Shown one piece after another: positions 1-8,238 of a stretch of DNA of 64,000 nucleotides. The stretch comes from Sycon ciliatum. Its lineage: Eukaryota; Porifera; Calcarea; Leucosolenida; Sycettidae. The stretch's first letter is position 1. Every line of letters starts with the position of its first letter. The position numbers and the translations under genes were made by a program. The stretch covers positions 2,806,550 through 2,870,549 of the forward strand of contig NC_088654.1 in assembly GCF_964019385.1 (NCBI RefSeq), read 5' to 3'. The notes beneath the pieces are model-generated. The model saw only the letters and a list, made by a program, of their open reading frames with translations. It ran no database searches and was not told the origin of the DNA.

Positions 1-239
1 GAAGACCCCCTCCCCTGTACACGGGGACCACATTTGCAAGGTCCCTTGAGCCGGCACCTTAGACAGGTTTCAATGTAATGCATATGCTCCGAAACAGCCT
101 CATACCGACTTGCAGGGTAACAGAAGGCATCATATAATTATTATGTTGGCCAAGGGAAAACCCCATTGCAGGTACATGCGCGCTGGTGGATTGCTAATTC
201 CGGTCACCCTGCCACGCAAGGACTTATATTTGGGAAAAC

Positions 240-278
240 AAACACACACACACACACATGCACGCATGCACACACATT

Positions 279-310
<32 letters not shown>

Positions 311-318
311 CACACAAT
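240..318. repeat. (CA)n microsatellite
   Basis: Nearly uninterrupted CA dinucleotides. On the minus strand this TG tract follows directly the 3' end of a LINE fragment and may be its 3' tail or the site it landed in. Reading frames through it are low-complexity artefacts. Confidence 0.95.
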
Positions 319-682
319 ACATTATGCCCATTCGGAGATGATTGCAGATCCCGAAGGGACCAACAGTGTTCAAGTCACGAGCCTGGCGAGTCAAGTCCTG
401 GCAACGGCGATAGCGCTTTCCACAAGTGCAAACGAAGTGTAAGGTGACAGGCTCGGTCGGAGGAATGGTGCTGCATGCTGATCTCCACTCTCTGCTATCC
501 TCGGCGAGGTCGTACCAGTCCACTATCTGGCGCTCCTTCATGTCGGACACAACATTGTTCCATCCCCGCTTCCGGGGCACATGACATGGCCGGGTCTTGT
601 CCAGTTCGCCGAAGAGGATACACTTTGGCATACGGGAGTCATCCATTCGAGCAACATGGCCTAACCAGCAGTGTCGACGCAT
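319..682 (-). pseudogene. LINE 3' fragment (end of RT ORF)
   Basis: The minus-strand frame carries RRHCWLGHVARMDDSRMPK, the signature that follows the reverse-transcriptase domain in many metazoan LINEs. It ends with a Cys/His cluster (FVCTCGKRYRRCQDL) like the terminal zinc-finger-like motif of such proteins. The LINE call rests on family knowledge; the exact clade is not resolved. It abuts an inverted piece of the preceding part of the same ORF at 665-1020. No upstream RT core or 5' end is present, so this is a dead, truncated insertion. Confidence 0.75.
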
Positions 683-1020
683 TTACACCACTTTTGGGCC
701 AGATGACTGCTGAGATCTCGGCTTGCTTGGCGAAAGCTTCCCGAGCATTTGGCACATTGCGCTCATCTGTCTTTTCCAATCGCGATCTCTCCATCAAGAC
801 GAAGGTGCACGTATATTCGGCCGTTGTCTTGTCGACGCTGCTGTATGGTTGTGAGACCTGGGCAACTAAGGCCGTGGATGTTCGTCGGCTTGCAGCCTTT
901 CATCACCACTGCGTTCGCTTCCTGCTGGATATTCCCAGAGAAACACAATGGCAGGAGCACATCTCCAACACCACTCTCCTTGAACGAGCCAAGATACAGC
1001 CGATCGAGAAGTCACTGAAA
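665..1020 (+). pseudogene. LINE RT C-terminal piece, inverted
   Basis: The plus-strand frame reads LAKASRAFGTLRSSVFSN followed by LLYGCETWATKAVDVRRL, the typical post-catalytic region of a LINE reverse transcriptase. It ends at KTRRH, exactly where the minus-strand fragment at 319-682 begins (RRHCWLGHV). The two are consecutive pieces of one ORF in opposite orientation, sharing the 10-bp sequence GCGTCGACAC at their edges. The order fits 5' inversion by twin priming. No catalytic residues are included. Confidence 0.75.
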
Positions 1021-1022
1021 AC

Positions 1023-1083
1023 GCGTCGACACCCACCCACCCACCCACCCACCCACCCACACACACACACACACAGAGACACA
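1023..1083. repeat. (CCCA)n/(CA)n microsatellite
   Basis: CCCA-type repeats pass into CA repeats and bound the outer edge of the inverted LINE piece. A further short (AC)n tract lies at 1150-1166. Confidence 0.9.
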
Positions 1084-1222
1084 CACCTGGCCTGGTGTTA
1101 AGCTGCTAAATGCTTGGCCATGCCGCCCCCGAGACAGGGGAGAGTAGTACACACACACACACACATAAAATATTCACACACATGATGTTTAACAAGTAGA
1201 ATAGTAAAATACGCTGTCTTAC

Positions 1223-1282
1223 ATTGGCATGTGGTTCCGTTACCACACATCAGTCCCCCCGTACACCTTGGATTACAGGTGT
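1223..1282 (-). CDS. EGF-like host exon (60 bp, phase 1-1)
   Basis: On the minus strand a pyrimidine-rich acceptor (TTTTCTTGTCCAG) is followed by exactly 60 bp and a good donor (CAAT|GTAAGA). The exon encodes TCNPRCTGGLMCGNGTTCQC, a Cys pattern like a short EGF-like or half-EGF repeat of secreted proteins. Both boundaries are phase 1, so it can be inserted or skipped without shifting frame, the usual phase of extracellular module exons. It lies on the same strand as the sushi and lectin exons at 31-53 kb and could belong to that gene or to another one. No start or stop codon is expected in such an exon. Confidence 0.55.
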
Positions 1283-1343
1283 CTGGACAAGAAAACACCA
1301 AGATGGAGTGAAAACATGTGTCTGTGGTGCATACCATATTTCT

Positions 1344-1552
1344 CTGATCGTAAGTCACACTCGATTGTAAGTCACACTGACTTACGATCGATTGTAAGTC
1401 ACACTCGATTGTAAGTCACACTCGATCGTAAGTCACACTCGATCGTAAGTCACACTCGATTGTAAGTCGCACTCGATTGTAAGTCACACTCCATTGTAAG
1501 TCACAATCGATTGTAAGTCACACTCGATTGTAAGTCACACTCGATTATAAGG
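1344..1552. repeat. 17-bp minisatellite of splice-donor-like units
   Basis: About eleven units of GAT(T/C)GTAAGTCACACTC in tandem, with one unit inverted near 1378-1391. Every forward unit contains GTAAGT, the consensus 5' splice site. Units differ by single bases (GATT versus GATC, CACACT versus CGCACT). Confidence 0.9.
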
Positions 1553-1667
1553 TGAGACAATGTTGGCTTGATAGAGTTTTGTTCATCGCTTGTTTGTACT
1601 TGCTGTGGCGTGACTCGTTTGTAGACCCATAAATAGTGAGATTATTCGGCCATTTTTGAGGGGTATG
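1553..1667. repeat. Dispersed repeat, left half
   Basis: Sequence from AAGGTGAGACAATG to GAGGGGTATG matches 52,690-52,810. Its continuation is found at 3403-3510, so the repeat was split by the insertion at 1668-3402. The copy near 52.7 kb is uninterrupted. Confidence 0.8.
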
Positions 1668-2460
1668 GCTTTTCACTGAGCAAAGCTGAGTTCATGGACG
1701 GCTTGTGCCTCCGTTATGGTGGGATGCCGCCGAGGTTACCAACTCATTGCTTTTGTGGACGGGACAATGGTATTGACCATTTTTTGTCATGTCCCCTTGG
1801 TGGGTTTACCATTATCTGCCATAATGAGCTCCGGGATGTGACAGCCTCTCTCCTTCAAGAGACCTGTCACGATGTCTCCATTGAGCCACTGCTGCAGCCA
1901 CTCACTGGAGAGAGAATGAGATACAGGTCTGCTATTGTGGAGGAACATGCGCGGCTTGATGTAGCGGTCAGTGGTTTGTGGGGCAGTCGTTTTGAGCGTA
2001 CTTTACTTGGTATACGGGGTTTCAATCCTCATGCACGCTCAAATCGATCTGCACCACACGCCATGAAAAAGAAAAGCGACGATGTTATGAAGAGAGAGTG
2101 AGAGAGGTGGAGCATGCGACGTTCATGCCTGTTGTGTTGTCGGCAAATGGTGACATGGGAAGAGCGGCGACATCACTCTATCGCCGAATCGCGTTATTGA
2201 GAGCGGAAAGGAGGAAGGAGCAGTACTCCCACGTAATATCTTTTATCAGAGGCCGTCTCTCATTTGCCCTGTTGCGGTCATACATCATGTGTTTGCAGGG
2301 TTCACGGGGTCTTTTCCGTGAGCGATCGGTTCGGCATCCGGAGTCTGCTGAGCTGGTTGTTGCTGAGGCCCAGGTTGCTCGCATGTGAGAATCTATAAAT
2401 TGCAGCAGATTATTTTTATTATAAATACTGGACATGGATACTGTACTCAGTGACTTTTTA
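1666..2460 (+). pseudogene. 5'-truncated CXC-RT-nuclease LINE copy
   Basis: The reading begins at GFSLSKAEF and continues as the C-terminal nuclease region of the element that is full length at 24,450-28,371. It has C-x-C (CFCG), H and C of the Cys/His motif, then HNELRD, then ARLDVAVSGLWG before an FERT...GIRGFNP segment. The intact relative has FDVRVFNP there, so the second conserved acidic residue is altered. The frame breaks near 2098 and resumes to a stop at 2388. The truncation point and the flanking repeat TTTTTGAGGGGTATG (1653-1667 and about 3403-3417) indicate target-primed insertion. It is non-functional. Confidence 0.8.
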
Positions 2461-2473
2461 CAATTTACAGGCT

Positions 2474-3307
2474 ACGTTTTATTATTAAGAAAGGGTTTGC
2501 TCCCCACACCGGAGCTCGCGCTATTCCGCCGACTTTACTTGACACTTGACTGACTCACGACTGCCATCCAGAGCACACGAGAAGTCCATCGAACCTTCGA
2601 CTCGGCAAACCTGCAAGAAAGCACATCTCCCTGCTCAATACACAGTGTTTCGGGGAATTCACCCCTCATCAGTTGAGCTTGAGTAGGCTGAGGAAGATTG
2701 TGCCTGAAGAGCACCACTTATATAGTGCTCTCCAGGCACAAACATCACCAGGGATCCAAACTTACAGAGACGATGATTTGTAAGAAAGGGTTCTTACAAA
2801 TCATCGCCGAAGTCGCAACCACTACTTCGTACTGTTGTGCCCAGCGCGGGCTTGCGACTAGTTGGTTTGGAGGTGACAGCGTTGCGAATGACCGAGGGTC
2901 CTCAACGTCTGGTCTCACCATCCAGGAGCGACACTGACTCACGCTGCTAGCTGGTGTTCACGAGGTGTTTGTCGCGCTGGAAATGGAGCGTCTCTGTAAG
3001 TTTGTATCCCTGGTGATGTTTGTGCCTGGAGAGCTCTTCAGGCACAATCTTCCTCAGCCTACTCAAGCTCAACTGATGAGGGGTTAATTCCCCGAAACAC
3101 TGTGTATTGAGCAGGGAGCGGTGCTTTCTTGCAGGTTTGCCGAGTCGAAGGTTCGATGGACTTCTCGTGTGCTCTGGATGGCAGTCGTGAGTCAGTCAAG
3201 TGTCAAGTAAAGTCGGCGAAATAGCGCGAGCTCCGGTGTGGGGAGCAAACCCTTTCTTACAAATCATCGCCGAAGTCGCAACCACTACTTCGTACGTTTT
3301 ATTATTA
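2474..3307. mobile_element. Foldback element with 14-bp flanking repeats
   Basis: Long inverted arms at about 2486-2773 and 2989-3259 (TAAGAAAGGGTTTGCTCCCC and its complement) surround a loop of about 215 bp. ACGTTTTATTATTA occurs at both sides (2474-2487 and 3294-3307), as a target duplication would. It also overlaps an ATT microsatellite, so slippage is an alternative. The segment AAATCATCGCCGAAGTCGC occurs both in the loop and after the right arm. No coding capacity. It sits in the 3' region of the truncated LINE copy. Confidence 0.7.
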
Positions 3308-3325
3308 TTATTATTATTATTATTG
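3298..3325. repeat. (ATT)n microsatellite
   Basis: Nine or so ATT units directly after the foldback element. They may be the original 3' tail of the truncated LINE copy. Confidence 0.9.
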
Positions 3326-3402
3326 TAAAGCTTTCCTTTTGATCTTGTCTCTTATTGTTGTAACCTTTCCACAATAATTGTGTTGCATTGTCCAAAAACA
3401 TT

Positions 3403-3510
3403 TTTTTGAGGGGTATGCAAGTTTCAAGGTTCCCTTCAGAAACTTTTTCAAGGACTTTCCACAATCGATTTACACCCCAAAGGGAACATACCTGCAAATT
3501 TCGAGCGAAA
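3403..3510. repeat. Dispersed repeat, right half
   Basis: TTTTTTGAGGGGTATGCAAG through CCTGCAAATTTCGAGC matches 52,795-52,905 and continues the left half at 1553-1667. 3520-3600 continues with sequence also found at 31,433-31,490 and 45,715-45,775. Confidence 0.75.
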
Positions 3511-3620
3511 TCGGTTTGGTTGGTTTATATGCTACTTCCCAGTACAACTCAAAACCTGCGCTCAGAACTACTTGAAACTACAGCCACTTTTGCAAACAAT
3601 GGAGAGGCCCTCTGGAGAGC

Positions 3621-3752
3621 GCAGATGTGCTGTAGGGGTTGATGGGAGAAAGGTGTGCGATACACAACATTCCTATTTCTTAGTACGGAGGCTTTACTCA
3701 ACTACAGCAGTTAGCTATAGTGAGATGGTCCAATACCATGATTGAGAAGTAG
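3621..3752 (+). repeat. tRNA-like SINE fragment
   Basis: GTTGATGGGAGAAAGGTGTGCGATAC onward matches the segments at 32,108-32,235 and 45,798-45,910. The better copies contain a tRNA-like box A and a box B (GGTTCAAGTCC). Here the copy stops before box B, at the join with the gypsy remnant. Confidence 0.6.
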
Positions 3753-4480
3753 GATATCAGGAGACACTACAAATGTATGCAAGAATGAACGCTCTCCAAT
3801 GCAGTATACAATATCCACAGTACCCAGAACCTGGAGTCCCTCACCATTAGCCGCACACAAACGGGGAGCAGCTTGCAAGGGCACATCACCATACGTGGAC
3901 AAAAATGTTTGCTCATGCAACATAGAAACACAGGAAGCAGAGTCAATTAACACCGTTACACACTTGCCTTGAACATGGAGATCTAGCGTAGGGACTACAG
4001 ACGATACAGCCTCGATACGTACTCCATCTGATGGCTCCTCGTGAACGACTGGGAGTTGTCCCACACCACCAGTCGTACTCAGTTTCCCGAGCGCCAAGGG
4101 TTGTGCGGGCAATCTAGAGCAAAATGGCCAGGTTGTCCACAACCACAACAAATCGGTGGTTCCACCTGACCACCACGACCATACGAATGTTCACGACCAC
4201 TGCTACTACTATGAGGCTGATCAAATTCGAAACTTGCTCCTGTTCGTGGAGCAACAATTTCCAAACAGCTGAGTCTCTTTTCGAGGTCTGTCAACCTGCG
4301 ATCAAGTTTCTCGAGCGCTTGAGCTAGTTGATCACGCACTCCGGTGTCATTAAACTGGAGTGCAACTCTGAGGCACTGGCATGTTCGTCAGACGGTATCT
4401 TGAACGGAGGAGGTCGAGGGGACCTGGTCGTCTTTCTGCCTTTGGACTTGCCCATCTCGATATCTCAACTATCAAAATAA
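3748..4480 (-). pseudogene. Ty3/gypsy gag-protease remnant
   Basis: Two overlapping minus-strand frames carry, in order, a short coiled-coil-like segment (LAQALEKLDRRLTDLEKRL), a CCHC zinc knuckle (CGCGQPGHFALDC, 4079-4339 frame), and an aspartic-protease-like stretch with VLIDSASCVSML (3711-4151 frame). The expected catalytic triplet is DTG or DSG; here it reads DSA, so activity is doubtful. Nothing of RT or integrase follows, and no LTR was identified. The protease frame runs into the SINE fragment at its end, so the element is broken there. It may or may not be related to the pol remnant at 47.8-50.2 kb. Confidence 0.65.
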
Positions 4481-4534
4481 TGGCACAAGCTACAAACATT
4501 AAAGGGGAAACTCAGATGTTGAGCCATAAATAAA

Positions 4535-5776
4535 TGTAGAAGAGAAAAGGAAATATGGATACGAGTTAAGAGTAACTCTCCATCACTGTCTCAGTACTCT
4601 GTCAGTTTTGTGCCTAGTTATTGCACTTTCTGACTGTATATAGTATCATGTTACAGTGATGGAGAGTTACTCTTAAAGGGGAAGTTAAGGCAAAAAATAA
4701 AATTTCACCAGTTGTAGTCTTCGGGGTGCTGAGTCGAATGGTCGTGGTCCGAGGAAGCTGAGACGCTCCCTTCCTACTTGAATCCCAATCGAACTCGCGC
4801 ACTTCCACCGAAACTGGGTGACTGCGCCCTACTAGATGGGGATTTGTATGCAAAATGTCACTAAAAGCGCCATTTCGTTCTTATAAAAGCACGGGTGACC
4901 GCGATTGGCCCATAGGTTGTAGTCTTATGGACGCTGAGTCGACTGGTTTTGGTCCGAAAAGGCTGCGATGCAGCGTTCCTCCTTTATTCCCAATCGAACA
5001 TGGTTGAACAAGCGGTCACGTGCTCCTGCGTACGCCAGTCACCTGGTCACCGTGCCTGCAGGGTACAACTTACTAGCCTGTTTGACCTTTTTTGGGTGCA
5101 GTCCTGTCACTTGAGTTGAACATTGGTGTGAAAGTTGTCGCCTGCTGGCGTGGTGACCAGGTGATTTGGGCACCCAGGAGCACGTGACCGCTTCTTCAAC
5201 CATGTTCGATTGGGAATAAAGGAGGAACGCTGCATCGCAGCCTTTTCGGACCAAAACCAGTCGACTCAGCGTCCAAAAGACTACTTTCCACCAAGGTTCA
5301 ACTTAAGTGACAGGACTGCACCCAAAAAAAGGTCAAAACAGGCTGTAAGTTGTACCCTGCAGGCACAGTGACCAGGTGACTGGTGTACCCAGGAGCACGT
5401 GACCGCTTGTTCAACCATGTTCGATTGGGAATTAGGGGCGAACGCTGCATCGCAGCCTTTTCGGACCAAAACCAGTCGACTCAGCGTCCAAAAGACTACA
5501 ACATATGGGCCAATCGCGGTCATCCGTGCTTTTATAAGAACGAAATGGCGCTTTTAGGGACATTTTGCATACAAACCCCCATCTAGTAGGGCGCAGTCAC
5601 CCAGTTTCGGTGGAAGTGCGCGAGTTTGATTGGGATTCAAGTAGGAAGGGAGCGTCTCAGCTTCCTCGGACCACGACCATTCGACTCAGCACCCCGAAGA
5701 CTACAACTGGTGAAATTTAAATTTTTGCCTTAACTTCTCCTTTAACTCGTATCCATATTTCCTTTTCTCTTCTACA
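4535..5776. mobile_element. Foldback element interrupted by a MITE
   Basis: The outer sequence (TGTAGAAGAGAAAAGGAAATATGG at the left, its complement at the right) is a diverged, loop-deleted copy of the palindromic element at 51,730-52,188. It is split at a TTAA by the MITE at 4677-5741. The uninterrupted relative reads GAGTTACTCTTAACTCGTATCC across the site. No ORF of substance. Confidence 0.75.
4677..5741. mobile_element. TTAA-flanked MITE (Kolobok- or piggyBac-type)
   Basis: Terminal repeats AGGGGAAGTTAAGG (left) and CCTTAACTTCTCCT (right), flanked by TTAA at 4673-4676 and 5742-5745. The empty site survives near 52,150 with a single TTAA. TTAA targeting is known for piggyBac and Kolobok; the AGGG terminus slightly favours Kolobok (inference). 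Long subterminal inverted arms contain the shared segment TTTTGGTCCGAAAAGGCTGC, which recurs near 4945, 5230, 5455 and 6015. 1065 bp, non-coding. Confidence 0.8.
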
Positions 5777-5780
5777 TTAA

Positions 5781-6296
5781 AGGGGAAGTTAACTCCTGGG
5801 TACACCAGTCACCTGGTCACTGTGCCTGCAGGGTACAACTTACAGCCTGTTTTGACCTTTTTTTGGGTGCAGTCCTGTCACTTAAGTTGAACCTTGGTGG
5901 AAAGTTGTCACCTGCTGGTGTGGTGACCAGGTGATTTGGGCACCCAGGAGCACGTGACCGCTTGTTCAACCATGTTCGATTGGGAATAAAGGAGGAACGC
6001 TGCATCGCAGCCTTTTCGGACCAAAACCAGTCGACTCAGCGTCCAAAAGACTACAACATATGGGCCAATCACGGTCATCCGTGCTTTTATAAGAACGAAC
6101 TGGCGCTTTTAGTGACATTTTGCATACAAATCCCCATCTAGTAGGGCGCAGTCACCCAGTTTCGGTGGAAGTGCACGAGTTCGATTGGGATTCAAGTAGG
6201 AAGGGAGCGTCTCAGCTTTCTCGGACCAAGACCATTCGACTCAGCACCCCGAAGACTACAACTGGTGAAATTTTGATTTTTGCCTCAACTTCCCCT
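5781..6296. mobile_element. Second TTAA MITE copy, shorter
   Basis: It starts AGGGGAAGTTAACTCC after TTAA (5777-5780) and ends CCTCAACTTCCCCT before TTAA (6297-6300). Its content matches the right part of the neighbouring 1065-bp copy, so it looks like an internal-deletion derivative. Non-coding. Confidence 0.75.
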
Positions 6297-6300
6297 TTAA

Positions 6301-6924
6301 TTTTGTAGTTCAAAAAAACTTTTGAAAAATGTTACAAAAAATTGACCTACACAAAACATTCTGGTTACGTCACACGGACGTACACGTGCTCAGGACATGA
6401 CGTCAACAGTGTACTTGCTAAGTATGCACGCACACTCACGTGCGCAAAATATTTTCGTGAAAATGTAGCCCTTTCTACACCAAACAAAACTGTTACTCAT
6501 GCACAGCGAACGATCAGTCAAGAAGTAAAGAATAGAAAACGAGACAAAGGATAGAATGATCAATACTTGTAAATTAGAACTTAGTCTGTGGGCTGGTCTC
6601 CCGAGTAGCTGGAACTGGTCTCAGACTCTCTGGAACTTGTCGACTCTGCAACTTGTCTCTCCTGCGGAGGCGTCTTTCCAGCCGAGGACAAAACCGACGA
6701 CTATTTTTCCGCTGCCACCATTGTAACCGTATACTCTCAGCACTCAAAGCACATACTTGTAGTTACGTAAGTAGTTATCATTCGTTCATTGTCTCACAAG
6801 GAGAAGAAGAAGACCAGGCAGTGCGAATAAGCTCCTCTCAGCTTGTTTGTGAGTCTGCAACTGTAACCAAGAGTACATGTACTCTTGCTGTAACCCATAG
6901 AGTCTGTGACTTGTACTGTGGACT
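6301..6924 (+). other. Probable LINE 5' UTR and unassigned DNA
   Basis: No convincing gene. The part next to the ORF1 start (from about 6570, beginning GTCTGTGGGCTGG) is presumably the 5' UTR and internal promoter region of the following LINE. Its true 5' end could not be fixed because no target duplication was found. Confidence 0.4.
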
Positions 6925-7594
6925 ATGGCCACCAATGAGCATGTCGACCTGGCCCTTCTGACGTTTGACTGCCTCCAAAATCTGGCCACCCGGAACGGCA
7001 TCTCGAAATCTGATTCTCTCTCGCGGCCAGACCTGGTAGGAGCACTCCGGAAGGAGGGGATTGGGTCCCACCCCATCCTGGAAGGTATGACTGGTATAGG
7101 AGATATAACGACTGCCTTAGCCTCATTGTCCACCACAATAATGGATTTAAACAAGGAGATGATGGCGACAAGGGGGGGTAGAGACGATGAAATTTCGTCC
7201 TTGAAACTTGAGATTCAACAACTCAGGCGGGAAATTGCTGACCTAAGAGACAATAGCGTACACACCGCAGTACACACACAGCATGCCATGCAACGCGTAC
7301 ACGGGAGCCACACGACCTCTGGCAGCACAGCACAGTACAGCGACGTACTAGCAGGAACATCCCAACAACCTGCACGTGCACCCGCTGGACCCTCCAGCTC
7401 AAGCCCGCCGGTACACACCCTGTACGGTACACACGCACATGCTGGCAGTGCCAGCCAGCCCAGTGCACACACTGTACAGCAACCTAGCACTGTCGACTCC
7501 GTCTCACACCGTACGCACACCCTTCAACCCGAATGGCAGGACGTCCAAGCAAGGCGTTTGCGCAGGGCTCAGCGTTCAAGCACACCCGTAGAAG
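6925..7594 (+). pseudogene. LINE ORF1, 5' half (coiled coil)
   Basis: The ATG at 6925 opens a frame whose residues about 90-115 form a coiled coil (EISSLKLEIQQLRREIADLRD). A Ser/Thr/His/Pro-rich linker with repeated VHT motifs follows. ORF1 proteins of CR1/Jockey-group LINEs commonly combine a coiled coil with RNA-binding domains to coat the element RNA. The frame is interrupted at 7594 by the gypsy LTR. The other half resumes at 12,769, and removing the insertion with one target duplication leaves the two halves in frame (1071 nt including stop, about 356 aa). The visible stop at 7597-7599 belongs to the LTR. Confidence 0.75.
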
Positions 7595-8053
7595 TGTAGC
7601 AGTGCGCTACGTAATTCTATACAAAAGTCTGGATTCGTGAATTTAGAACTAACTTCGAACGATTGAATCTGGTGTCATAATTAATGTTACTTTAGATTAC
7701 AGAGAGGACAGAAACATTACTGTTCGGCTCACAACCAGAGAGAGAGGGAGATAATGGAAGCAAGGCAAAAGGCAAGGAGCGGCGACTTCTGCTCGCCTGC
7801 TGAATACGGTGTACGGTACAACTATACCAAAAGGGAAGGCCAGCGGCGCACTGGAATCTAGTTGTACACAGCTGTAGTACGCATGCAAATAAGGATAATA
7901 CGGTGCGGAAGTGAACGGCGCATGCTGATACGGTAAAGCGGTCGTAATACATATAAGTGTGACCGCGAGACCGGAGAATTTCATGAAGCCAATAATATGA
8001 GAATTTCATTGAAACCGAAGTAAATCAGGTCATGTGACCGAGAATCCGCTACA
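7595..8053 (-). repeat. 3' LTR of gypsy element
   Basis: 459 bp with TG...CA ends, matching the copy at 12,306-12,764. On the minus strand a polypurine stretch (CAGGGGAGTAA, about 8054-8064) lies directly upstream and should prime plus-strand DNA synthesis. Confidence 0.93.
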
Positions 8054-8238
8054 TTACTCCCCTGCCAGTGTACAAGCCGGAGGCAGGAAACGATAACTTT
8101 GGAAAGGAGAGAAACGGCAACCGCAACGTAGAAGAAGAAGAAGCGTATAAAGGAAGAAAAAAAATGAAAACCGCACGGCAACCAGAAAAAGGTCCGACAT
8201 AAAGCCCACGGCGACAAAGAACGGAGGAGCCCAGCCGA

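Noticed and set aside
110..450. Several 60-130-codon frames through CA repeats
   Set aside because: Dinucleotide repeats are open in several frames by composition; no domain or codon signal.
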